DNA of 54,078 nt from Flavobacterium sp. (GTDB lineage Bacteria; Bacteroidota; Bacteroidia; Flavobacteriales; Flavobacteriaceae). Below the pieces are notes generated by a model. It worked only from the letters and a program-made list of their open reading frames with translations. It searched no databases and was not told where the DNA came from. A program made the translations under genes and the position numbers. Positions 17,819 to 25,521 of the stretch are shown here, piece after piece. Positions within the stretch are counted from its first letter, which is position 1, and each line of letters begins with the position of its first letter. The stretch covers positions 1-54,078 of the forward strand of contig NZ_PNNA01000044.1 in assembly GCF_013823965.1 (NCBI RefSeq). Direction: 5' to 3'.

Positions 17819-19555
17819 ATGAAAAAATCAAATATAAAATCTAAATTTCTGATGCTGTTCGCTACCGCTGTTGTGGCAATGTCATCGGTTAGTTGTGAGG
17901 ATTATTTAACAGAAGATCCCGCGGATAAATTTACAAACGACAATTTCTGGCAAGGAGAAGACAATGTGAAAACATTTTCTTGGCTTAACTATGATACTTT
18001 CTATGGATATGGAAATGGTACAACAATTGGATTATCATTTTTCTATTATCACGGTTCCGACAATAGAATAGATGACAATTTATCGGCTTTTAATTTTAAT
18101 CAAATGCCAATAACACCAAGCACCACCAATACTTATTCTTGGAACGAATATTATACTCTTATTCGTCGATGCAATTTAATGCTCGAAAAAGTGCCGACAA
18201 TTACTACTATGAGTGATGTTAAAAAGAATCATTACATAGGTGTTGCCAAATTTTTTAGAGCTTATACTTATTTCCGTTTAGTACAGAAATTTGGTAACGT
18301 ACCTTACACCGATAAGTTTTTGGCACAAAATGATCCTTTAGTTTATGCACCTTCATCTCCAAGAGGAGAAGTGATAGATAAAGTAATTGCTGATTTAGAA
18401 GATGCAGCCAATTTAATGCTGGCAGTTGATGACAAAAATGTAACTGTCAATAAATATACGGCTTATGCAGCATTGAGCAACGTTTGTATTTATGAAGGAA
18501 CTTACAGAAAATATCATCTTAACCAAGACGGAAGCGCTTATTTGAACAAAGCAAAAACAGCTTCTTTGGCCATCATGAACAATTCAAGTTACAAACTTAA
18601 TACAGAATGGAAATCATTGTACAATTCTGTAGAATTGATGGGTAATACAGAAGTTATTCTTGCAAAACGTTATATAACAAACGTATTGATGCACTCGCTT
18701 CAAAACTATACCAATACATCCACTAGATTGTACGGTTTGACAAAATGGGCTGCCGAAAGTTATGTAACTAAAAACGGATTGCCAATACAACAAACAGGTA
18801 ACACTGAATATGTAGGAGACAATACTGTTGCAAATACATTTACAAACAGAGACCCTCGTTTTGCACAAGTGATAAATCCTACAGCTTATGGATACGTAGG
18901 AAATCCTTTTGGAACATTGAAATTAACGTCAATGTCTGGCTATATTTTTGAATTATACAACAACCCGGCAACAACAGGCCCAGATGTTACAACAGGAGGA
19001 CGTAACTATACAGACTGTCCCCTATTTACGCTTAGTGAAGTGTATTTGAACTATGCTGAGGCTTGCGCAGAGCTTGGAACTGTAACCAATGCTGATTTAA
19101 ACCTGTCCATAAACAAAGTTCGTGCTAGAGCTGGAATTGCACCTCTTACTACTGATGGAACAAATGCATTTGCAGGTGGAGTACAAATAAATGACCCTGT
19201 GAGAACTTCTGCTTTAGAACAAATTTCAGGTGTTGTAAACCCAATAATCTGGGAAGTGCGTCGTGAACGTAGAATTGAATTCATGAGTTGGACAACTTTA
19301 AGACAAATGGATATTTTACGTTGGAAAAAAGGTGATTATTTAGACACTACAAAAAATCCAGATGTAAATCTTGGTGCTAGAGTTGGTACTCCTGTTGGAA
19401 CCCAAATTAAAGTAAATGCCAATGGATATGTAATAATCTATCCAACAAGCACAAGAAACTTCGAAGCAAAACATTATTTATTGAATATCCCTACAAACGA
19501 TATTGATTTATATAAAGCTCAGGGTGTTGATTTAAAACAAAACCCAGGTTGGTAG
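17819..19555 (+). CDS. SusD/RagB-family surface lipoprotein
   Basis: 578 aa. The N-terminus has a lipoprotein signal with the lipobox SVSC (Cys near residue 27), followed by EDYLTEDPADKFTNDNFW, typical of SusD proteins. TPR-like helices follow (NLMLEKVPTI, VAKFFRAYTYFRLVQKFGNVPY), and the C-terminal RERRIEFM...LRQMDILRWKKG block is the SusD signature. It is the ligand-binding lid of the SusC barrel on the cell surface. It is immediately followed by a hairpin terminator, as is common after susCD pairs, with the enzyme genes downstream. Confidence 0.95.
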   Translation: MKKSNIKSKFLMLFATAVVAMSSVSCEDYLTEDPADKFTNDNFWQGEDNVKTFSWLNYDTFYGYGNGTTIGLSFFYYHGSDNRIDDNLSAFNFNQMPITPSTTNTYSWNEYYTLIRRCNLMLEKVPTITTMSDVKKNHYIGVAKFFRAYTYFRLVQKFGNVPYTDKFLAQNDPLVYAPSSPRGEVIDKVIADLEDAANLMLAVDDKNVTVNKYTAYAALSNVCIYEGTYRKYHLNQDGSAYLNKAKTASLAIMNNSSYKLNTEWKSLYNSVELMGNTEVILAKRYITNVLMHSLQNYTNTSTRLYGLTKWAAESYVTKNGLPIQQTGNTEYVGDNTVANTFTNRDPRFAQVINPTAYGYVGNPFGTLKLTSMSGYIFELYNNPATTGPDVTTGGRNYTDCPLFTLSEVYLNYAEACAELGTVTNADLNLSINKVRARAGIAPLTTDGTNAFAGGVQINDPVRTSALEQISGVVNPIIWEVRRERRIEFMSWTTLRQMDILRWKKGDYLDTTKNPDVNLGARVGTPVGTQIKVNANGYVIIYPTSTRNFEAKHYLLNIPTNDIDLYKAQGVDLKQNPGW

Positions 19556-19570
19556 TTTAGTTTTGGTTAA

Positions 19571-19610
19571 AGAAGCTGTCTGTGTCATGCAGATGGCTTC
19601 TTTTTTATTT
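19571..19610 (+). terminator. Hairpin with T run after susD
   Basis: A 12-bp stem with two G-T pairs (19571-19582 / 19590-19601) and a 7-nt loop is followed by a T-rich tract. No promoter-like TAnnTTTG box is visible between it and the next start at 19635, so it probably acts as a partial terminator that keeps susCD expression above that of the downstream enzymes. Confidence 0.7.
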
Positions 19611-19634
19611 TACAGCATATTAATTATCTAAAAA

Positions 19635-21125
19635 ATGTTAATTATGAACAACCTAAAGTTTGTAATTCTATTGTTATTGTTCCAAACAAATCTTTTTAGC
19701 CAACAGTCGCCAAAAAGAGAAATGAGGGCAGCTTGGATTTCCACGGTAGATAATATAGATTGGCCTTCAAAACCAGGATTGTCGGACAAAGAGATGAAGT
19801 CAGAAATGATAACACTTCTGGATAACTTACGGTCCAATAATTTGAACACCGTAATTTTCCAAATCCGTCCCACGGCCGATGCTTATTATAAATCAACAAA
19901 AGAACCTGCTTCTCATTGGATTACAGGCATTCAAGGAGTTGCTCCAGGTTTCGACCCGCTCCAATTAATGATTGATGAAGCCGGAAAAAGAGGAATGGAT
20001 GTCCACGTTTGGCTCAATCCCTATCGCGTACAAAAAGACACGACAAAAGACGTGCTTTCAAAAAAACATTTATATTTCAAAAAACCAGAACTGTTTCTAA
20101 CTTATGGAAAAACAAGGTATTTTAATCCAGGTTACAAAGAAACAAGGGATTTTGTATCGTCAGTAGTAGGTGAAATTGTCAGAAATTATGACATTCAGGC
20201 CATACACATGGACGATTACTTTTATCCTTACAAAATCACGGGGCAAGAATTTCCCGACCAAAAAGCATTCGAAAAAGAACCGCGACAATTCAAGGACAAA
20301 GAAGAATGGAGAAGAGACAATGTAGATTTAATAATTAAACAAATCAGGGACACCATAATTGCAAACAAACCAGAGGTAGAATTCGGAATTTCGCCTTTTG
20401 GAGTGTGGAGAAACAGATCCAAAGATTTGGAAGGTTCCAACACCGTGGCGGGAGTTACAAATTATGACGATTTGTATGCCAATATTTTGAAATGGCAAAA
20501 AGAAAACTGGATTGATTATGTTACTCCACAACTGTATTGGCACATTGGTTTTGAAAGAGCCGATTTTGAAGTCTTGGCAAAATGGTGGGCAGAACACAAA
20601 TACGGAGCAAGAGTTTATGTAGGCCACGGCGATTATCGCATTTCAAAAACTTCAAAAGATGTACAATGGAGAAGTCCAGATCAAATTGTCAAACAAATAG
20701 AAATGATTCGGTCGTTGCCATTATTAGACGGTTCGATGCACTTCACGGCATCCACTTTTCTAAAAATGGGAGATACTTTGAGAAAGCCCATTACTGAAAA
20801 ACAATATAAACACATAGCATTAGCACCAGAAGCAAGTAGAATTACCAAGATTGTTCCCCTATCGCCTATCAAAGCCGTAATGGTCAAAAAAGGGAATAAA
20901 ACACTTCTTGCTTGGCAGCCAGGAGCGAACAATCATAAGTTTGTAATTTATAGATTTCGCAAAGGGAAAATAACTGATTTCTCCAATTCCGAGAATATTT
21001 ATTATGTCACAACAAGTAAAATATTAGAAGTAGCAAATCATGATTTGAAAGATTATGTATATGCAATCACTGCTTTGAGTCAAACACAAACAGAAAGTAC
21101 ACCCATACAATTTATATCCAAATAG
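19635..21125 (+). CDS. GHL10-family glycoside hydrolase (DigH-like), copy 1
   Basis: 496 aa, with a signal peptide (hydrophobic KFVILLLLFQTNLF; a second Met at 19644 is an equally good start). The body is the glycosyl-hydrolase-like 10 (DUF187) TIM barrel: REMRAAWISTVDNIDWP, HVWLNPYR, IQAIHMDDYFYPY and FGISPFGVWRN. Acidic residues of the barrel (MDDYF) are candidate catalytic groups. E. coli DigH (YddW), of the same family, cleaves peptide-free peptidoglycan glycans, which is the basis for assigning this gene to periplasmic glycan cleavage. The C-terminal ~90 residues look like a fibronectin-type beta domain. A paralogue lies at 40920. Only 3 bp separate it from the symporter. Confidence 0.85.
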   Translation: MLIMNNLKFVILLLLFQTNLFSQQSPKREMRAAWISTVDNIDWPSKPGLSDKEMKSEMITLLDNLRSNNLNTVIFQIRPTADAYYKSTKEPASHWITGIQGVAPGFDPLQLMIDEAGKRGMDVHVWLNPYRVQKDTTKDVLSKKHLYFKKPELFLTYGKTRYFNPGYKETRDFVSSVVGEIVRNYDIQAIHMDDYFYPYKITGQEFPDQKAFEKEPRQFKDKEEWRRDNVDLIIKQIRDTIIANKPEVEFGISPFGVWRNRSKDLEGSNTVAGVTNYDDLYANILKWQKENWIDYVTPQLYWHIGFERADFEVLAKWWAEHKYGARVYVGHGDYRISKTSKDVQWRSPDQIVKQIEMIRSLPLLDGSMHFTASTFLKMGDTLRKPITEKQYKHIALAPEASRITKIVPLSPIKAVMVKKGNKTLLAWQPGANNHKFVIYRFRKGKITDFSNSENIYYVTTSKILEVANHDLKDYVYAITALSQTQTESTPIQFISK

Positions 21126-21128
21126 AAA

Positions 21129-22571
21129 ATGAATCCATACACCGTTTTAGCCGTTATAGCAGTTTATTTTATTGTTATTTACACCATTTCATATATCTCG
21201 TCGCGTAAAGTTGATAATGCAGGTTTTTTTGTCGGAAACCGTCAATCCTCATGGTATGTCGTGGCTTTTGCCATGATAAGTTCCAGTATATCGGGAATAA
21301 CCTTTATTTCTGTACCGGGAATGGTTGCCGAAAAAAGTTTTTCGTATCTGCAAATGAATCTAGGATTTGTGGTAGGACAATTTACGATTGCTTTCGTTTT
21401 GGTGCCTCTTTTTTATAGAATGAATGTCGTGTCCATTTATGAATATCTAGAAAATAGGTTTGGAATGTCGTCCTATAAAACGGGTGCGTGGTTTTTCTTT
21501 GTTTCTAAAATGTTGGGAGCTTCCGTACGATTGTTTTTAGTTTGTGTGGTATTGCAATTATTGGTTTTCGAACCATTGAATATTCATTTTATTTTCAATG
21601 TTATTTTCACGATAGGCCTAGTTTGGTTGTATACGTTTCAAGGAGGCGTAAAAACACTAATTTGGACAGATACCTTGAAATCGGTTTGCTTGATCGTGTC
21701 ATTGGCACTTTGCATTTATTTTTTGGCAAGCAGCCTAAATTATACGCCTGTAACGATGGTTTCGTCCATCTTTGAGCACAAATATTCTCAAATGTTCTTT
21801 TTTGACGATGTAAACGACAAACGTTTTTTCTTCAAACAATTTTTGGCAGGTGTTTTTGTAATGATTGCCATGACGGGACTTGACCAAGATATGATGCAAC
21901 GTAATTTGAGTTGCAAAAATTCTAAAGATTCCCAAAAAAATATGGTCATCAGTGTTATATCGCAATTTTTCATCATTGTGCTTTTCTTAATGCTTGGTGT
22001 TTTGAGTTATACTTTTGCCGAACTCAATGGAATCACGGTAGAAAAAAGCGATCAATTGTTTCCTAAAATTGCAACGGGAGGTTATTTCCCAATGATTGTT
22101 GGAATTCTATTCATCGTAGGATTGATTTCGGCGGCTTATTCTGCAGCAGGTTCTGCGCTTACGGCTTTGACAACTTCTTTCACGATTGATATTCTTGGTG
22201 CCACCCGCAAAAACGGAGAAGCCGGAGTAAAACGCATCCGAATGGCGACTCACATTGCCATGACTGTTGTAATGGGAATTGTTATTATAATATTTGAAGC
22301 CCTAAACAAAACTAGCGTTGTCGATGCCGTTTACATTCTTGCCAGTTACACTTATGGCCCAATTCTGGGAATGTTTGCTTTCGGAATTTTGAACAAAAGC
22401 AAAATCAAGGACAAGTATATTCCCTACATCGCCATTGCGGCACCGATAGTGTGCTATATTTTGGATAAAAACTCGGTGGAATGGTTCAATGGTTATCAAT
22501 TTAGTTATGAATTACTGATAATGAATGCTTTGTTTGTCTATATCGGAATGTGGTTTATTAAAAAAAGATAA
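21129..22571 (+). CDS. SSS-family sodium:solute symporter
   Basis: 480 aa with about 13 hydrophobic segments. The start YTVLAVIAVYFIVIYTISYISSRK and the FFVGNRQSSWYVVAFAMISSSISGITFISVPG stretch are typical of the sodium/solute symporter family (SLC5-like). Members carry sugars, sialic acid, amino acids or anions. Its start is 3 bp after the GHL10 stop, so it is translationally close to a peptidoglycan hydrolase. A released amino sugar such as MurNAc or GlcNAc is the inferred substrate; sequence alone cannot confirm it. Confidence 0.87.
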   Translation: MNPYTVLAVIAVYFIVIYTISYISSRKVDNAGFFVGNRQSSWYVVAFAMISSSISGITFISVPGMVAEKSFSYLQMNLGFVVGQFTIAFVLVPLFYRMNVVSIYEYLENRFGMSSYKTGAWFFFVSKMLGASVRLFLVCVVLQLLVFEPLNIHFIFNVIFTIGLVWLYTFQGGVKTLIWTDTLKSVCLIVSLALCIYFLASSLNYTPVTMVSSIFEHKYSQMFFFDDVNDKRFFFKQFLAGVFVMIAMTGLDQDMMQRNLSCKNSKDSQKNMVISVISQFFIIVLFLMLGVLSYTFAELNGITVEKSDQLFPKIATGGYFPMIVGILFIVGLISAAYSAAGSALTALTTSFTIDILGATRKNGEAGVKRIRMATHIAMTVVMGIVIIIFEALNKTSVVDAVYILASYTYGPILGMFAFGILNKSKIKDKYIPYIAIAAPIVCYILDKNSVEWFNGYQFSYELLIMNALFVYIGMWFIKKR

Positions 22572-22576
22572 TCCAA

Positions 22577-22680
22577 ATAAAAAATAGTTCTAATAATACC
22601 CCTTTCATTTAGCACTTTGACTGTGTTGAATACAGAAAACCTGGATATAATTCGAACTTCCGTAGAACTAAAACAGAAAA
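22577..22680 (+). pseudogene. Decayed 5' fragment of a GH20 gene
   Basis: Positions 22603-22679 align without gaps to 25550-25626, near the 5' end of the intact GH20 gene, with 65 of 77 bases identical by hand count. Similarity continues upstream toward the start codon, which has become ATA, with a small indel. The copy is out of frame, with early stops, and nothing downstream of it resembles the rest of GH20. It is either the stump of a deleted GH20 gene or a partial duplication of the gene 2.9 kb to the right. It occupies most of the gap between the symporter and the esterase. Confidence 0.75.
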
Positions 22681-22720
22681 TACCTGTGACAATTTTTAGA
22701 GATTGTTTGAAATAAATTTC

Positions 22721-22747
22721 TTAAGAAAAATTAATGTTTTTTCTTAA
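22721..22747 (+). other. AT-rich hairpin before the esterase
   Basis: A perfect 10-bp stem (22721-22730 / 22738-22747) with a 7-nt loop lies 20 bp before the esterase start. It might affect translation or be a weak transcript end. No clear TAnnTTTG promoter is seen in this gap. Confidence 0.4.
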
Positions 22748-22767
22748 TATAAAGACACCATAATGCA

Positions 22768-23589
22768 ATGAAAAAAACAATCTATTTATTAGTTTTTGTA
22801 TCGATATTTTTTTCTGCCAAAGCGGCTAAAGTTGATACTTTAGAAGTTTTTAGTGCTTCAATGCAAAAAAACATAAAAACCTGCGTCATAACTCCTGAAA
22901 GTTATAAAAAAAGCAACAAAAAATTCCCCGTTGTTTATTTGCTACACGGATACAGTGGAAATTATTCGACTTGGGTGAAAAGCTTTAAAGAAGTTGCGCA
23001 ACAGGTTGATAAATATGATTTTATAGTGGTGGGTGTTGACGGAAATTATTCAAGTTGGTATTTTGACAGTCCAATTGATCCCACGTTCCAATATGAGACT
23101 TACATCATCGACGAATTAGTTCCCTTCATAGATAAAAAATACAAAACCATTGCAGGTTTAGAAGGAAGAGCAATATCAGGTCTAAGTATGGGTGGACACG
23201 GCGCCTTGTATTTATCCTTCAAGCATCAAGAAGTATTTGGAGCAGCGGGAAGTATGAGCGGAGGTGTTGATTTTCGTCCATTTTCTGAAAAATGGGATAT
23301 AAAAAAACGCTTGGGTTCTATAACGGAATTTCCTGAAAACTGGGATAAAAACACGGTTGTCAATATGCTTGAATTGGTAAAAGACAACCATTTAAAACTT
23401 ATTGTTGATTGTGGTGTTGATGATTTTTTTATTGATGTAAACAGGGAACTGCACCAAAAGATGCTGGCTTTAAAAATAAATCACGATTATGTAGAACGTC
23501 CAGGGAAACATAATATTGAATATTGGGAAAACTCTTTAAAGTTTCAATTGCTATTTTTTCATAATTTTTTTAATGATAAAGTAAAATAA
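22768..23589 (+). CDS. Secreted esterase of the esterase-D / FrmB-like family
   Basis: 273 aa alpha/beta hydrolase with a signal peptide (MKKTIYLLVFVSIFFSAKA). It has the oxyanion region VVYLLHGYSGNYSTW, the nucleophile elbow GLSMGGHGA, a likely Asp in DCGVDDFF, and a late His in PGKHNIEYW, so the Ser-Asp-His triad appears complete. Members of this family hydrolyse short acyl esters, including acetyl esters on sugars. In this locus a role in removing O-acetyl groups from MurNAc is conceivable but unproven. It is followed after 10 bp by the metallophosphoesterase gene, suggesting coupled expression. Confidence 0.85.
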   Translation: MKKTIYLLVFVSIFFSAKAAKVDTLEVFSASMQKNIKTCVITPESYKKSNKKFPVVYLLHGYSGNYSTWVKSFKEVAQQVDKYDFIVVGVDGNYSSWYFDSPIDPTFQYETYIIDELVPFIDKKYKTIAGLEGRAISGLSMGGHGALYLSFKHQEVFGAAGSMSGGVDFRPFSEKWDIKKRLGSITEFPENWDKNTVVNMLELVKDNHLKLIVDCGVDDFFIDVNRELHQKMLALKINHDYVERPGKHNIEYWENSLKFQLLFFHNFFNDKVK

Positions 23590-23599
23590 ATAATTGCTC

Positions 23600-25438
23600 A
23601 TGAAATACCTGTTTTCCAAAATAGTATTAATTTTTATAATAGCATCCGGATTTTCTCAAAAAGCAGAAAAATCAGGAAACATCAAGTTTGTGCAACTTAC
23701 TGATTTGCACGTTTCCGTGGGCAACGAAAATGATTTTCTATTGCAAAGCATGGTCAAAGAAATCAATAATTCGGATTATGAATTTGTAATTGTAACCGGA
23801 GATTTAACCAATCGTGGCGCCGATGATGAACTGAAACAAGTCCATTCCACTCTTGCTAATTTAAAAATTCCATATTATGTGATTTCTGGAAATCACGAAA
23901 CAAACTGGAGCGAAAGCGCGGGTTTAACGTATAAAAAAATATGGGGCAACGATAGATTTGCATTTTCAAAAGGTGATTATTTTTTCATCGGATTTCCTTG
24001 TGGACCTTACATGAAAATGGGAGATGGCTTTGTAAAACACGAAGATGTGCTCTGGCTTGACAAAACCTTAAAAGACAGTTTAAAAAACAACAATAAAAAA
24101 GTCCTGAACTTTGCCCATTATCCGCTAGACAATAGTGTCAGCAATTATAAAGAAGTACTTTCGGTATTAGAAAAATATCCTACAGTGGTCAGTTTTTGCG
24201 GTCACGGACACACTTTAAAAAAATATGATTTCTCTGGTTTGAGTGGTGTTATGGGAGCATCTATTACCTCACGCGATGGAAAAACAAAAAGCTATAATGA
24301 GGTAATCATCAGCAATGACAGTATCCGTATTTATCAGAAAGAGATTGATAAAGCCAGTGTTTTCAAATTTTCAGTTCCATCAAAACCTTCAAAAATAGAA
24401 ATTCCGAAAGATAATTCCGGAAACAACTTTACTCCGTTCGTAAAAGACGTTGCCTCAATTTATAATCTTCCTTCTTTCGACAAAAAGAACCTTTATTTCA
24501 CTAATTCCATTGGAGAAATACATTCTGTTAATTTGAAAAACAAAACGCTGAATTGGAAAGTAGCAACAGGAAATGCAATTTATTTCTCACCAATAATTGT
24601 AAAGAATACCCTTGTTATTGGTACAATAGAAGGAAATCTGTTAGGATTTGATAATAAAACAGGCAAGCAAAAATGGAATACTCCTGTTGGAGGGGTTTTG
24701 GTAGGTTTGCCAATTGTCGAAAACAATACACTTTATACAGCGAGTTCATCGGCATTCATTTGCATTGATGCTGCAACTGGTCAATTAATTTGGGAAAATA
24801 AATTACCACAATCTTATTCGCAGGGAACTCCTTTAATTCAGGATGACAAAATAATTTTCGGAACCTGGGATACCAATATCTATTGCTTGAATAAAAATAC
24901 AGGAAGTTTTATTTGGAAATGGAATAACGGTAACGATAAACAAATCTTGTATTCGGCAGGAAATGTAAATGTGGCTTCGTCAAAAAGCCGACTTTATTTT
25001 GTTACTCCCGAACGTTTCTTGACCATTTTAGAAATAGAAACCGGTAAAACACTTTTAAGAACTTCTAAATGGAAAGTGAGAGAATCTATGGGGAAAAGCC
25101 AAGACGGAAAGTGGTTTTATGCTAAAACAATGAATGGTGAACTTTTAAGATTGCCCCTTAATGATGATCTCGAATTGACAGAAGAAAACCTCATTGCACA
25201 AAGTAAAGTTTTGGATTTAAAATTAGATTACGATCATAATCCTGCACCAATATTAGAAAATAAAAGCAAAATATATATTGGAAGCCGAAAAGGCGAAGTT
25301 GTCATTGTCGATGCTGAAAAATTTGAGATTATAAAACAAATCAATATGGGGAGTTCCAGCGTAAATGGATTTTCGATCGATAATAAAGGTAATGTTTGGA
25401 CGTCGCTTATAGAAGGTGGAATTTATTTATTAGACTAA
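23600..25438 (+). CDS. Exported metallophosphoesterase with PQQ-like beta-propeller
   Basis: 612 aa from ATG at 23600; an upstream in-frame TTG at 23594 is less likely. It has a signal peptide (KIVLIFIIASGFSQ). Residues about 25-230 form a calcineurin-like phosphoesterase with the metal-binding motifs TDLHV, GDLTNRG, SGNHE and CGHGHT. From about residue 270 onward there are repeated blades of the type LLGFDNKTGKQKWN, CIDAATGQLIWEN and CLNKNTGSFIWKW, a PQQ-binding-like beta-propeller. The substrate is unknown; a phosphorylated cell-wall component, such as a wall polymer, would suit the setting. A second, single-domain phosphoesterase lies at 31751. Confidence 0.82.
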   Translation: MKYLFSKIVLIFIIASGFSQKAEKSGNIKFVQLTDLHVSVGNENDFLLQSMVKEINNSDYEFVIVTGDLTNRGADDELKQVHSTLANLKIPYYVISGNHETNWSESAGLTYKKIWGNDRFAFSKGDYFFIGFPCGPYMKMGDGFVKHEDVLWLDKTLKDSLKNNNKKVLNFAHYPLDNSVSNYKEVLSVLEKYPTVVSFCGHGHTLKKYDFSGLSGVMGASITSRDGKTKSYNEVIISNDSIRIYQKEIDKASVFKFSVPSKPSKIEIPKDNSGNNFTPFVKDVASIYNLPSFDKKNLYFTNSIGEIHSVNLKNKTLNWKVATGNAIYFSPIIVKNTLVIGTIEGNLLGFDNKTGKQKWNTPVGGVLVGLPIVENNTLYTASSSAFICIDAATGQLIWENKLPQSYSQGTPLIQDDKIIFGTWDTNIYCLNKNTGSFIWKWNNGNDKQILYSAGNVNVASSKSRLYFVTPERFLTILEIETGKTLLRTSKWKVRESMGKSQDGKWFYAKTMNGELLRLPLNDDLELTEENLIAQSKVLDLKLDYDHNPAPILENKSKIYIGSRKGEVVIVDAEKFEIIKQINMGSSSVNGFSIDNKGNVWTSLIEGGIYLLD

Positions 25439-25521
25439 GGTTTGGTAATGGATTTAGCCAATTTGAATACAAACCGAAAGCAACCAAATAATAATTGTAG
25501 CAAAATAAAAAAGATACAAAA

